Position numbers and translations under genes: made by a program | Part shown: one piece after another, positions 4,732 to 12,227 of the stretch | How positions within the stretch are numbered: position 1 is the stretch's first letter | How the letters are laid out: every line of letters begins with the position of its first letter | Notes under the pieces: generated by a model | Told to the model about the DNA's origin: nothing | The model's input: the letters and a program-made list of their open reading frames with translations, nothing else | Databases searched by the model: none | Assembly (NCBI GenBank): GCA_964577995.1 | Contig: CAZOBP010000059.1 | Coordinates: forward strand, 1 to 14,724 | Length of the DNA stretch: 14,724 nt | Direction: 5' to 3' | Source of the DNA: JAUVXJ01 sp964577995 | Lineage (GTDB): Bacteria; Chloroflexota; Anaerolineae; UBA7937; B3-Chlor

Positions 4732-6857
4732 GAACATACGGGTACATCCTGGCTGTGATCATCCTACTGTCCCTGGTCGTGGGCTGTGAGGGCCCGCTCA
4801 GCTCCAGAGAGACACCCAGTCCCGAGGCGCCTCAATTGCCTCCCCTGCCCACGGCGGAGGCGTTTCTGAGCGCCTGGGAGGAGGACGACTACACCGGGAT
4901 GTACGAGTTGCTGTCAACGTCCGCCCGGCAGGAGGTCAGCGAGGAGGAGTTCGTCTGGTATCACGAATCCATCATGGAGGAGGCGACCGTTCTGTCTCAT
5001 CATCTGGAGCTTCACGATATCGTCGAGGAGGGCATGGAGGCGGCAGGGGAGTTCACTCTGACCCTGGAGACGACGTTGCTGGGCAACCCCCAAGTCTCGA
5101 ACCAACTGCTGTTGGTCTGGGAAGATGCCGGATGGAGGGTGGATTGGTCCCCCCAGGTGATCTTCCCGTCGCTGAGTGCAGACAACCTCGTGTACCTCCA
5201 CCGCCTCACCTCGGCTCGGGCCAACATCTACGATCGCCATGGCCAGCCACTGGCGGTGGATGGCTCCATGGTCACAGTAGGTGTTGTGCCCAAGGACATC
5301 CAGGACGAGAACGCTCTGCTGGCGGAGTTGAGCCGCATACTGAACATGACCTGGAACGAGATACAGTCGATGTATACGGCGGAGGGCATCCAGCCCCACT
5401 GGTTCGTGCCCATCGCCAACCTCTCCTTCGAGGAGAGCCTGGCCCACGCGGAGACGCTGAACTCCTTGCCCGGCGTGATGCTTCGGGAGACGCCCGTGCG
5501 CACCTATCCCCAGGGGGACCTGGCGGCGCACATTCTGGGCTACCTGGGAGAGATAAGCGCCGAGGAACTCAGCACGTTGGAGTCACAGGGCTACCTGGAG
5601 GGCGATCCCATAGGCAAGGCAGGATTGGAGAGATGGGGAGAGACGTACCTGGCGGGGAGGAGCGGGGGTCGTTTGACCATCGTCACTCCGGAAGGCGAGT
5701 TGGTGGATACCGTTGTAGAGTATCCGGCCTCCCAGAGCAGGAGTGTCTATTCCACCATCGACCTGGATCTGCAAAGGGTGGCCGAAGATGCCCTGGGCGA
5801 TTTTCAGGGAGCGGTCGTCGCTCTCAACCCCAACAACGGCGAGATCCTGGCCTTGGCCACCAACCCCCACTACGATCCCAACGAGTTGACCTGGGGTCAC
5901 TTCGATCCGGCTCTGTGGGAGGCTCTGGTATCGGATCCGGCTCGCCCGCTGCTCAACCGGGCCACGCAGGGCCTGTACCCCACAGGATCTGTGTTCAAGG
6001 TGGTCACCGCTGCCGCCGCGATGGAGGGCGCCGGCTTCTCCCCCCAGACCACGGTCAATTGCACCGGTTCCTGGGCGGGTCTGGGTCCGGGATGGGTGAA
6101 GTACGATTGGCTCGAGACCGGGCACGGTGCCATGGATTTTCGCTCCGCTATCGTGCGCTCCTGCGACGTCTTCTTCTGGGAGATGGGGCTTCGCGTGAAC
6201 AGCGTGGATGAGAACCTCCTTCCATCGTACTCGCATGAGTTCGGGTTCGGAGAACCGACCGGACTGGATGCGCTCGACGAAAGCGAGGGTCTGGTTCCCG
6301 ACCCTGAGTGGAAGGAGGAGTTCTTCACCGGCGAAGGCAACCCCTTCTGGGTCCCGGGTGATGCAGTGAATCTCGCGGTGGGCCAGGGTGACTTGCTAGC
6401 CACCCCTCTACAGGTAGCTAACATGATGGCTGCCATCGCCAACGGTGGCATCCTCTACCGGCCTCATCTGGTGATGCGCATCTCAGGCACACCTCAGGAG
6501 GAGGAGGTGATCTTCAGTTCCTCGGAGAGGGGGCGCGTGCCCGTCTCGGACGCCAATTTGCAGGTGATCCAGGATGGTCTCGATGGAGTGACCAGCGATC
6601 CTGGAGGCACGGCCTATCGGGCGTTCGAAGGGGCCGCCTTCACTTCCGCCGGGAAGACGGGCACGGCCGAGACGCCGGAGGAGAAGCCGCACGCCTGGTT
6701 TGCTGGCTATGCTCCCGTCGAGAATCCTCAGATAGCCGTGGCCGTGGTGGTGGAGAACAGCGGGGAGGGTTCGACGTTCGCCGCGCCCATCTGCCGGCAG
6801 GTTATGGAGGCCTTCTTCTTCGGCCCTCCGCCAGCAGAGTCGCCGGAGGGAGAATAG
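4728..6857 (+). CDS. Class B penicillin-binding protein, lipoprotein, MecA_N-like NTF2 domain
   Basis: This is a peptidoglycan D,D-transpeptidase that cross-links cell-wall stem peptides outside the membrane. The product has 709 residues. The GTG start at 4728 overlaps the previous TGA by 4 bp and has AAGGG (4718-4722) upstream; the longer in-frame reading from 4629 would overlap the Tat gene by about 100 bp and is rejected. A signal peptide ends in lipobox VVGC (Cys20). Residues about 42-145 look like the NTF2-like MecA_N domain (AEAFLSAWEEDDYTGMY...). A dimerisation/pedestal region runs from about 160 to 370, starting ARANIYDRHGQPLA. The transpeptidase (about 385-700) carries the catalytic SVFK at Ser421-Lys424, SCD at 478-480 (the usual SxN position, with the Asp seen in many PBP2-like enzymes) and KTG at 643-645. 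All catalytic motifs look intact. Whether its beta-lactam affinity is low, as for MecA, cannot be read from sequence. Confidence 0.93.
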   Translation: MRTYGYILAVIILLSLVVGCEGPLSSRETPSPEAPQLPPLPTAEAFLSAWEEDDYTGMYELLSTSARQEVSEEEFVWYHESIMEEATVLSHHLELHDIVEEGMEAAGEFTLTLETTLLGNPQVSNQLLLVWEDAGWRVDWSPQVIFPSLSADNLVYLHRLTSARANIYDRHGQPLAVDGSMVTVGVVPKDIQDENALLAELSRILNMTWNEIQSMYTAEGIQPHWFVPIANLSFEESLAHAETLNSLPGVMLRETPVRTYPQGDLAAHILGYLGEISAEELSTLESQGYLEGDPIGKAGLERWGETYLAGRSGGRLTIVTPEGELVDTVVEYPASQSRSVYSTIDLDLQRVAEDALGDFQGAVVALNPNNGEILALATNPHYDPNELTWGHFDPALWEALVSDPARPLLNRATQGLYPTGSVFKVVTAAAAMEGAGFSPQTTVNCTGSWAGLGPGWVKYDWLETGHGAMDFRSAIVRSCDVFFWEMGLRVNSVDENLLPSYSHEFGFGEPTGLDALDESEGLVPDPEWKEEFFTGEGNPFWVPGDAVNLAVGQGDLLATPLQVANMMAAIANGGILYRPHLVMRISGTPQEEEVIFSSSERGRVPVSDANLQVIQDGLDGVTSDPGGTAYRAFEGAAFTSAGKTGTAETPEEKPHAWFAGYAPVENPQIAVAVVVENSGEGSTFAAPICRQVMEAFFFGPPPAESPEGE

Positions 6858-7183
6858 TCCCCGCTCTTTGGTCTTCCCGTGGGGAGCGAGGGAGGGCAAG
6901 GGCGAACCCCCCGCTTCTTCGACTCGTTCATTTCTCCCTCACGCATTCCTGGGGCTTGGCCCAGGCGCCGAGCTTGGTTTTGAGGCACAGACAGGGCGCG
7001 GTGCTGGCCGCGGGAGTCGCCAACAGCACCCCCGTCCGAGGGGCGTTGAGGCCGCGTTCGCCGGACGCGACTTCTTAGCTCTGTTCGTCTCTCGCCCGAA
7101 GCGAGTTCCCAGCGGGCTCTCCATAGAGCCCGCTGAATTCCTGCTGGGTACCATGGCGGCGGTTGTGTGCGGCAGGTGAGGCG
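6858..7183. other. Convergent intergenic region, no gene seen
   Basis: This region separates the end of the PBP operon from the end of the leftward pseudogene. Open frames crossing it (for example 6868-7179 plus) have arginine/proline-rich compositions, no ribosome site and no family resemblance. Small hairpins occur right after the PBP stop (CGCTC 6862-6866 with GAGCG 6884-6888) and at 7091-7105; the main structure is the hairpin at 7110-7135. Confidence 0.5.
7110..7135. terminator. Strong hairpin between convergent genes
   Basis: Arms 7110-7120 and 7125-7135 form a perfect 11-bp GC-rich stem around a 4-nt loop. It lies 48 nt beyond the stop of the leftward pseudogene and about 250 nt beyond the PBP stop. 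It has no long T run on either side, so it is probably a bidirectional, U-poor terminator. The call rests on structure and position only. Confidence 0.55.
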
Positions 7184-7705
7184 TCAGGTGTTCACCTTGT
7201 ACTCTATCCGGACGCCGTAGACGTCCATGCTTGATCCGTTGACATCCAGATAGAGATAAGCACCGTGACCGGATAGCACCACGGCAGGCTTTATGGTGTC
7301 GTTCGTGTAGTTGACGACGCTTATCTGCGAGCCTGACGAACACAGCCAGGCCATTTGTTTGCGGATCCCCTTGTCGGGCTTGGTGCGCCACAATGAGACG
7401 CAGGCGTTGTTGGTGGCATTCTGATCCCTCACCGAGAAGATGATCCTTTCCACCGTCACTGACCCCAGGGAGGGGAAGATCACGGGAGCAGTGAACGCGC
7501 CGGAACCCGAACTCATCCAAAGCCGGTCTCCATTATTCCAATAGGCTTGGCCGTCTTGGATCGGGTGGAAGAACGCTGCGGGGATGGTGAGCTTGCGGGT
7601 GGCGCCGGCAGCCTGTGCACTCTAGCCAGGCCTGGCCCAGACCACCCCTATCAGCGTGCCCACCAGCAAGGCACCCATCACCACTGCCATCCAACGCTTC
7701 TCCAT
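7184..7705 (-). pseudogene. Small exported beta-rich protein interrupted by TAG after its signal peptide
   Basis: Reading the minus strand from ATG 7705, with AAAGGAG 6 nt upstream, gives a signal peptide (MEKRWMAVVMGALL..., ending VVWARPG). TAG follows as codon 28 (7622-7624). The same frame then continues for 145 residues to TGA at 7184: SAQAAGATRKLTIPAAFFHP, then GAFTAPVIFPSLGSVTVERI and finally VYGVRIEYKVNT. The continuation resembles small exported beta-rich proteins common in Chloroflexota, so both halves belong to one gene. The first in-frame Met after the stop is at 7516, which lacks both signal and early strands. Other genes here end normally at TAG, so read-through is not expected. 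This is a recent nonsense mutation, a sequencing error or, less likely, recoding. Function of the intact family is unknown. Confidence 0.75.
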
Positions 7706-7847
7706 CGCTCTCTCCTTTCTCTGCTAGCACGAATAATGCGCGTTCGTTGGTCTGAAATTCCGTCAATCGAATCATGCAGTAGCCAGGGTCCCGCTGGCAA
7801 GTGCCCAGAGCGCAATACTCGCGTTCGGCGTGGGATAGTGGCGCGCA

Positions 7848-7876
7848 TTGCTCGTGGCCCAGAGCTGAAGTAAGAT
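7848..7876 (+). promoter_or_regulatory. Sigma-70-type promoter of the propeller lipoprotein gene
   Basis: TTGCTC (7848-7853), a 17-bp spacer and TAAGAT (7871-7876) make a plausible vegetative promoter with a start near 7883. That point coincides with an in-frame GTG at 7884, so leaderless translation from there is possible alongside the better-supported ATG at 7935. Confidence 0.45.
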
Positions 7877-7934
7877 AGGGCAGGTGGCTTCGCCGCACGA
7901 GGTGAGGAAGAGGGTCTGGAGAGGGGGTGGAGGT

Positions 7935-9323
7935 ATGGGTCGAGGGAAGAGGCTGGCAGCCTCGCTGCCGGTGCTGATGCTGCTTTTCCTGGGTTGCATC
8001 ACCGTCGAGGTCGTGCCGGCGGAGGAGACTCCTCTGCGGACCGTGGTGGCATTCCCGACAGCGACCTGGACACCCTGGGGAACGAGTGCGACGGCGACGA
8101 CTGTCGAATCGCCGACGGCGACCCTCGCTCCCGCTGCACCGGTGGAGCCCTCGATCGAGCGAGTCTTCTTCGCCACGGGAGTAAGTGGGGGCAGCGAACC
8201 GGTCAACGCCGCCACCGAGTTCCCCGGTGGGACAACCAGGGTGTACGCCTTCACTACGTATGCGGGCATGTCCGATGGCCTGGCCTGCCAGTCTTTGTGG
8301 TACGTGAACGGGCAGGAGATGGTCCGGACTTCGTTCGACTGGGCGCTGGGTGACACGGGTGAGACGTGGGTTGACTTCGTGGAGACGGACGGCGGGCTAT
8401 CGACCGGGCTCTACAACTGGGAATTGCTCGTCGAGGGGGAGTTGCTATCGGGGGGCACGTTCACCATCGGCGCCCCGGCCCAGTCGACGCCTCCGCCTGC
8501 GGCAACCAGCACGCCCGTCCGCGTGCAGGGCCCGCGCATCGTCTTCGTATCCCTCCGCGACCGAAACAACGAGATCTACGTCATGAATGCCGACGGGAGC
8601 GGTGTGGTGCGTCTGACCAACAACTCGGATATCGACTACGACCCGGCCTGCTCGCCCGACGGTACTCGCATCGCCTTCATGTCCAGGCGGGATGGGAACA
8701 ACGAGATCTACGTCATGAACTTGGATGGCAGCGGAGTCACCAGGCTCACCAATCACGCGGCAGAGGATTGGGACCCTGCCTGGTCTGCCGACGGGAGCCG
8801 CATAGCCTTCGTGTCGGACCGGGCTGGGAATGCTGAGATCTATATCATGAACGCTACAGGTGGTGGCCTGACCCGCGTGACCGATAAAACGACCAGTGAT
8901 CGCTGGCCCTCGTGGTCGCCGGATGGAAACCAGATGGTCCTCACATCGCCCCGTAGCGGGAACGACGAGCTAATGATCAAGGATCTCCTGAGCGGGAACA
9001 TGACTCGCCTGACCAACGACAAAGCCAATGACTGGGACCCTGCGTGGTCTCCCGACGGCCCCCGGATCGCCTTCGTGTCCAACCGGGACGGCAACGAAGA
9101 AATCTACGTGATGGATGCAGGCGGCGGGGGAGTGACCCGGCTGACCAACGACCGCGACTCGGATATCTCCCCTGCCTGGTCCCCGGATGGGAGACGTTTA
9201 GCCTTCGTCTCGTACACCGGCACCAATGGGGACATCTACGTGATGAATGCTGACGGGTCAGCCGTGACTCGCGTCACCAGCAACCCGGCCGATGATTGGG
9301 ATCCGTCATGGTGCGCGAGGTGA
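7935..9323 (+). CDS. Lipoprotein with shared N-terminal domain and six-bladed TolB-type propeller
   Basis: The product has 462 residues from ATG 7935, preceded by a purine-rich G run (7921-7928); an in-frame GTG at 7884 would add 17 residues. The signal peptide ends in lipobox FLGC (Cys21). A Thr/Pro/Ala-rich linker runs to about 73. Residues 74-180 form a beta-rich domain shared with the lipoprotein at 9623 (GTTRVYAF..Y.GM.DGL.C). Residues 201-462 hold six PD40 repeats of about 43 residues, each close to RIAFVS.RDGN.EIYVMNADG, then LTN, then DPAWSPDG. Six blades would close a TolB-like propeller. Such propellers bind peptides, sugars or partner proteins; no enzyme residues are evident. Likely a cell-surface binding protein with unknown ligand. 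It is divergent from the pseudogene at 7184-7705. Confidence 0.88.
   Translation: MGRGKRLAASLPVLMLLFLGCITVEVVPAEETPLRTVVAFPTATWTPWGTSATATTVESPTATLAPAAPVEPSIERVFFATGVSGGSEPVNAATEFPGGTTRVYAFTTYAGMSDGLACQSLWYVNGQEMVRTSFDWALGDTGETWVDFVETDGGLSTGLYNWELLVEGELLSGGTFTIGAPAQSTPPPAATSTPVRVQGPRIVFVSLRDRNNEIYVMNADGSGVVRLTNNSDIDYDPACSPDGTRIAFMSRRDGNNEIYVMNLDGSGVTRLTNHAAEDWDPAWSADGSRIAFVSDRAGNAEIYIMNATGGGLTRVTDKTTSDRWPSWSPDGNQMVLTSPRSGNDELMIKDLLSGNMTRLTNDKANDWDPAWSPDGPRIAFVSNRDGNEEIYVMDAGGGGVTRLTNDRDSDISPAWSPDGRRLAFVSYTGTNGDIYVMNADGSAVTRVTSNPADDWDPSWCAR
8535..9323 (+). repeat. Six tandem PD40 (TolB-type) coding repeats
   Basis: The repeats have a period of about 129-132 bp. Recurrent DNA blocks encode EIYVMNADG and DPAWSPDG (for example near 8571, 8703, 9105 and 9237). 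Blade 4 is the most divergent (DELMIKDLLSG). The DNA similarity makes slippage or recombination between blades possible. Confidence 0.8.
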
Positions 9324-9444
9324 TAGGGCGGGCGTGACCTCTCTCGACTGGCTCATCGACGACGGTCTCGTCTGGTCCTGGTCGCAAGGCAACCTTCTCC
9401 TTGGGGCGCTGTCGCGGTCTCCTGGCGCACCGTGACGGCTGGTG

Positions 9445-9473
9445 TTGTCCTCGTTTTCCAAGTAGGGTAGGAT
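9445..9473 (+). promoter_or_regulatory. Sigma-70-type promoter of the jelly-roll lipoprotein gene
   Basis: TTGTCC (9445-9450), 17 bp, then TAGGAT (9468-9473). The expected start near 9480 leaves a leader of about 140 nt containing the hairpin at 9500-9530. Each hexamer matches consensus at 4 of 6 positions, so support is moderate. Confidence 0.45.
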
Positions 9474-9499
9474 TAGGCACCCTGGTCTCCGGGGGATCT

Positions 9500-9530
9500 G
9501 AGGGCTCCAATCCATCCGTTGGATGCCCTC
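9500..9530 (+). terminator. Leader hairpin followed by T-rich bases, possible attenuator
   Basis: GAGGGC-TCCAA (9500-9510) pairs with TTGGA-GCCCTC (9519-9530) with one bulged T, giving an 11-bp stem and 8-nt loop. TCAGGGTTTTCGTTGT follows. If transcription starts near 9480, this would lie 20-50 nt into the leader and could attenuate; it might equally terminate read-through from the gene ending at 9323. Confidence 0.4.
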
Positions 9531-9622
9531 TCAGGGTTTTCGTTGTCCGTGCCGGGCTCAAAGAGCGGAAATTCGCGCGAGTGCTTGTGTCCTGGCGATC
9601 AGAAGCGACGAGGAGAAAAACG

Positions 9623-10726
9623 ATGAAGAAATGGATGCTGTTCGTAGTGCTATTGCTGGTCTTGCCGACGCTGGCCTGCAGCTTCTCGCTGAACATGGGC
9701 GGGGAGACCCCCGAGCCTACCACTGCCCCGCTGCCCACCGAGGAAGCGGTAGGGCCATCGCCTACGCCGCTTCCGACCCAGGAACTCCCCACCCCGGTGC
9801 CCCCGACGCCCACACCTCCGCTCATTTCTGGGCCCAGGTTCTACGATGTGGGCTTCACATCGGAGGTCACGGATGACGGGGCACCAGTCAGCGTTGCTGA
9901 GCGATTCCCCCCGGGCACGACCCGGGTATACGCCTTTGCGAGCTACGACGGGATGACGGACGGGCTGGAGTGCGAGGCGGTCTGGTATCAGGACGGACAG
10001 GAGAGCTTCCGCAATCCGTTCACCTGGAGCCTCGGAGAGAGCCATGGTCCTTTGTGGATAGCCAACCTTAGCAATGAGAATGGCCTGATTCCCGCTGAGT
10101 ACGACTGGGAACTCTATGTAGACGGCGACTTGATGGTGACGGCCAGCTTCGTCGTCGATGAGGAGTTGCCTAGCCCGATTCTTTTCCAAGATGATTTCAG
10201 CGATTCCGGCTCTGGGTGGGAGGTCGGAGACTATGGCACCGGCAGCCTGGCCTACAGAGACGGCGCCTATGCCGTGAGTTCCCTCGCCGACGAGCAGGTG
10301 ATGTGGGGCTTAGCCAACCAGTCGTTCAGCGACCTCATCATCGATGTGGATGCAACACAAGTGTCCGGTCCGTCCAATGACAACAATGCCTATGGGGTCA
10401 TGTGCCGCGTGCAGCCCAACGGGATCGACGGCTACATGCTGCGCATCAGTGGTGATGGTTTGTGCTCGATTCACAAGGTTATGGACGGGAACGCCGAGGC
10501 GTTAGTGGACTGGACAACATCGGAGGCGATTCGGCAGGGGAACGCCACCAACCACCTACGTGTGGTGTGCGACGGAGCCGATCTTGCGCTTTTCGTTAAC
10601 GGGGAGCTCGTGGCCGACGCCACCGATACCAGCTTCGTGGAAGGGGACATCGCCTTGACGGCCACCACGTACGAGGACGAATCGACGGAGGTGCTCTTCG
10701 ACAACGTGCTGGTCACGCGTCCTTGA
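9623..10726 (+). CDS. Lipoprotein with shared N-terminal domain and jelly-roll (LamG/DUF1080-like) domain
   Basis: The product has 367 residues. ATG 9623 has AGGAG (9611-9615) 7 nt upstream; the frame is open upstream to 9401 but without signal-peptide sense. The lipobox is TLAC (Cys19). Residues 28-66 are a Pro/Thr linker (PTPVPPTPTPP). Residues 70-178 match the domain in the neighbouring propeller lipoprotein (PPGTTRVYAFASYDGMTDGL, then W..GQES.R). From 187 the sequence ILFQDDFSDSGSGWEVGDYG begins a concanavalin-like jelly-roll of the type found in LamG or 3-keto-disaccharide hydrolase-like proteins, ending VLFDNVLVTRP. Those folds often bind sugars; catalytic residues are not evident. The gene is probably transcribed on its own from 9445-9473. 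Confidence 0.85.
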   Translation: MKKWMLFVVLLLVLPTLACSFSLNMGGETPEPTTAPLPTEEAVGPSPTPLPTQELPTPVPPTPTPPLISGPRFYDVGFTSEVTDDGAPVSVAERFPPGTTRVYAFASYDGMTDGLECEAVWYQDGQESFRNPFTWSLGESHGPLWIANLSNENGLIPAEYDWELYVDGDLMVTASFVVDEELPSPILFQDDFSDSGSGWEVGDYGTGSLAYRDGAYAVSSLADEQVMWGLANQSFSDLIIDVDATQVSGPSNDNNAYGVMCRVQPNGIDGYMLRISGDGLCSIHKVMDGNAEALVDWTTSEAIRQGNATNHLRVVCDGADLALFVNGELVADATDTSFVEGDIALTATTYEDESTEVLFDNVLVTRP

Positions 10727-10848
10727 GCGACGCCCTAGCTGGCGTGGGTTCCCGAGCCGCCGGGGCCCAATGCAGGAGGCAAGTGGCTTCGACGGATCCT
10801 TCGTCGGCGGCTAACTCGTGTAGGCTGGGTAGTGCGACGTCTGCGGAA

Positions 10849-10881
10849 CCTCGCTCCCGCGCCCAGAGTGCTGGAGCGAGG
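10849..10881 (+). terminator. Inverted repeat between the jelly-roll lipoprotein gene and ychF
   Basis: CCTCGCTCC (10849-10857) pairs perfectly with GGAGCGAGG (10873-10881) across a 15-nt loop, about 120 nt after the lipoprotein stop and 110 nt before ychF. It has no T run. It could be a U-less terminator or a leader structure. No gene is seen in the surrounding 10727-10991. Confidence 0.35.
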
Positions 10882-10991
10882 CGCGCAGCCCAAGGCACCG
10901 GGCGTAGCACATTGCACCTTGGATTTCGGTGGGAGGAGCAAGGGGTGAATCAAGTCCCCGGCTCGTTTTTCCCGGGGCGCGAGGTGGCGAC

Positions 10992-12089
10992 GTGAGCTTG
11001 CAGATCGGCATAGTCGGCTTGCCCAACGTGGGCAAGTCGACTTTGTTCAACGCCCTCACACGAGCCGGGGCGGAGGTCGCGTCCTACCCCTTCACTACCA
11101 TCGACCCCAACGTGGGAGTAGTTGCCGTGGCAGACGCGCGGCTGGATAAGGTCGCGGCCTTGGTGCGACCGGACAAGGTGACCCCCACCACCATCAGGTT
11201 CGTCGATATCGCGGGTTTGGTGAAGGGGGCTAGCCAGGGTGAGGGTTTGGGCAACCAGTTTCTGGGCCACATCCGGAATGTGGACGCCGTAGCTATGGTA
11301 GTGCGCTGTTTCCGCGCGCCGGATATTCCCCACACCGCCGAGGATCTGGACCCCCGCTTGGATATCGAGATCATCAATCTGGAGCTGGCGCTGGCGGACC
11401 TAGCCACAGTGGAGAAGCGCCTGGAGAAGGTCAAGACGGCGAGCAAGGGCGGGGCCAAGGAGTACCAAGCCGAGCTGAGTCTGCTACAATGCCTCCAGGA
11501 GACGCTGAGCGAGGGCGGCAGGGCTGAGGACGCGCCACGGGAAGGCGAGGAAGCCAGCATCCTGAGGGGCTACGCTCTCCTCACCAGCAAGCCTCAAATC
11601 TACATCGCCAACGTAGATGAGGAGGCCCTGTCAGGCGGCGATGGCCTGGTCCAGGCCGTGGAGGATGCCGCAGCAGCAGCCGGGGTAGAGGTGGTGAAGA
11701 TCTGCGCACAGGTGGAGGCGGACCTGGCTGAGTGGCCTGCCGATGAAGCCCGGGCCTATCGCGCCGAATCGGGCCTCCAGGAGTCTGGTCTCGAGCAAGT
11801 TATCTCCGCGGGCTACCGGCTGTTGAACCTGGTGACCTTCTTCACGGCGACGGGAGGACGGGAGCTTCGCGCCTGGACCGTGGTCGATGGCTCGTCCGCA
11901 TGGGAGGCGGCAGGACAGATCCATACCGACATGCAGAAAGGCTTCATCCGCGCGGAGGTCGTGCACTGCGACGTCTTGCTGGCCGCTGGTTCGTTTGCCA
12001 GTGCCAGGGAGAGGGGCTTGGTCCGGCTGGAGGGTCGCGACTATGGGATCCAGGATGGCGACGTGGTGCACTTCCGGTTCAACGTATGA
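10992..12089 (+). CDS. ychF: Ribosome-associated ATPase/GTPase YchF
   Basis: This is a cytoplasmic Obg-family P-loop NTPase that binds ribosomes and in known members hydrolyses ATP. The product has 365 residues, the usual length. GTG 10992 is chosen because the conserved start (SLQIGIVGLPNVGKST) follows at once and GAGG (10981-10984) lies 7 nt upstream; the longer reading from 10929 adds an atypical extension. Motifs: P-loop GLPNVGKS at 9-16, switch region YPFTTIDPN, DIAG at 72-75, and NVDE at 207-210 where most GTPases have NKxD. The NxxE form is the YchF hallmark that relaxes guanine preference. The C-terminal TGS domain ends RLEGRDYGIQDGDVVHFRFNV-like (read in two parts: RLEGRDYGIQDG, VVHFRFNV). 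It is the best-conserved housekeeping gene in the window and appears intact. Confidence 0.97.
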   Translation: MSLQIGIVGLPNVGKSTLFNALTRAGAEVASYPFTTIDPNVGVVAVADARLDKVAALVRPDKVTPTTIRFVDIAGLVKGASQGEGLGNQFLGHIRNVDAVAMVVRCFRAPDIPHTAEDLDPRLDIEIINLELALADLATVEKRLEKVKTASKGGAKEYQAELSLLQCLQETLSEGGRAEDAPREGEEASILRGYALLTSKPQIYIANVDEEALSGGDGLVQAVEDAAAAAGVEVVKICAQVEADLAEWPADEARAYRAESGLQESGLEQVISAGYRLLNLVTFFTATGGRELRAWTVVDGSSAWEAAGQIHTDMQKGFIRAEVVHCDVLLAAGSFASARERGLVRLEGRDYGIQDGDVVHFRFNV

Positions 12090-12163
12090 TCTCCCCTGAG
12101 CCTGGCACTGATTCCGGGCGGTAGAGCCCACCGAGCGACCTGCTGGCGACACATCGCAGGCGA

Positions 12164-12202
12164 TGCTACAATGCGGCACTCATACCGCTGAAGCGGCGGT
12201 AT
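12164..12202 (+). promoter_or_regulatory. Extended -10 promoter and start-site hairpin of the decayed lipoprotein gene
   Basis: TGCTACAAT (12164-12172) is an extended -10 nearly identical to the one at 2503-2511, and both continue GCG. Immediately downstream, 12182-12188 pairs with 12196-12202 (7 bp), close to the expected transcript 5' end (about 12179). AGGGGGA lies before the ATG at 12228. Confidence 0.5.
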
Positions 12203-12227
12203 AGAACCAACGAAGGGGGAAGCGTCG

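Noticed and set aside
5132..6211. 359-residue plus-strand open frame inside the PBP gene
   Set aside because: Out-of-frame shadow (Gly/Arg/His-rich); the PBP frame carries all catalytic motifs.
6939..7520. 193-residue minus-strand open frame overlapping the split small exported gene
   Set aside because: Different frame from the family-like sequence; it extends through the intergenic hairpin with low-complexity composition.
9481..9560. tRNA-like hairpin pattern
   Set aside because: No acceptor stem or T-loop consensus; only one hairpin can be drawn.
10849..10990. Possible T-box or other known leader before ychF
   Set aside because: An inverted repeat is present, but no T-box consensus or specifier arrangement could be found, and ychF is not a usual target.
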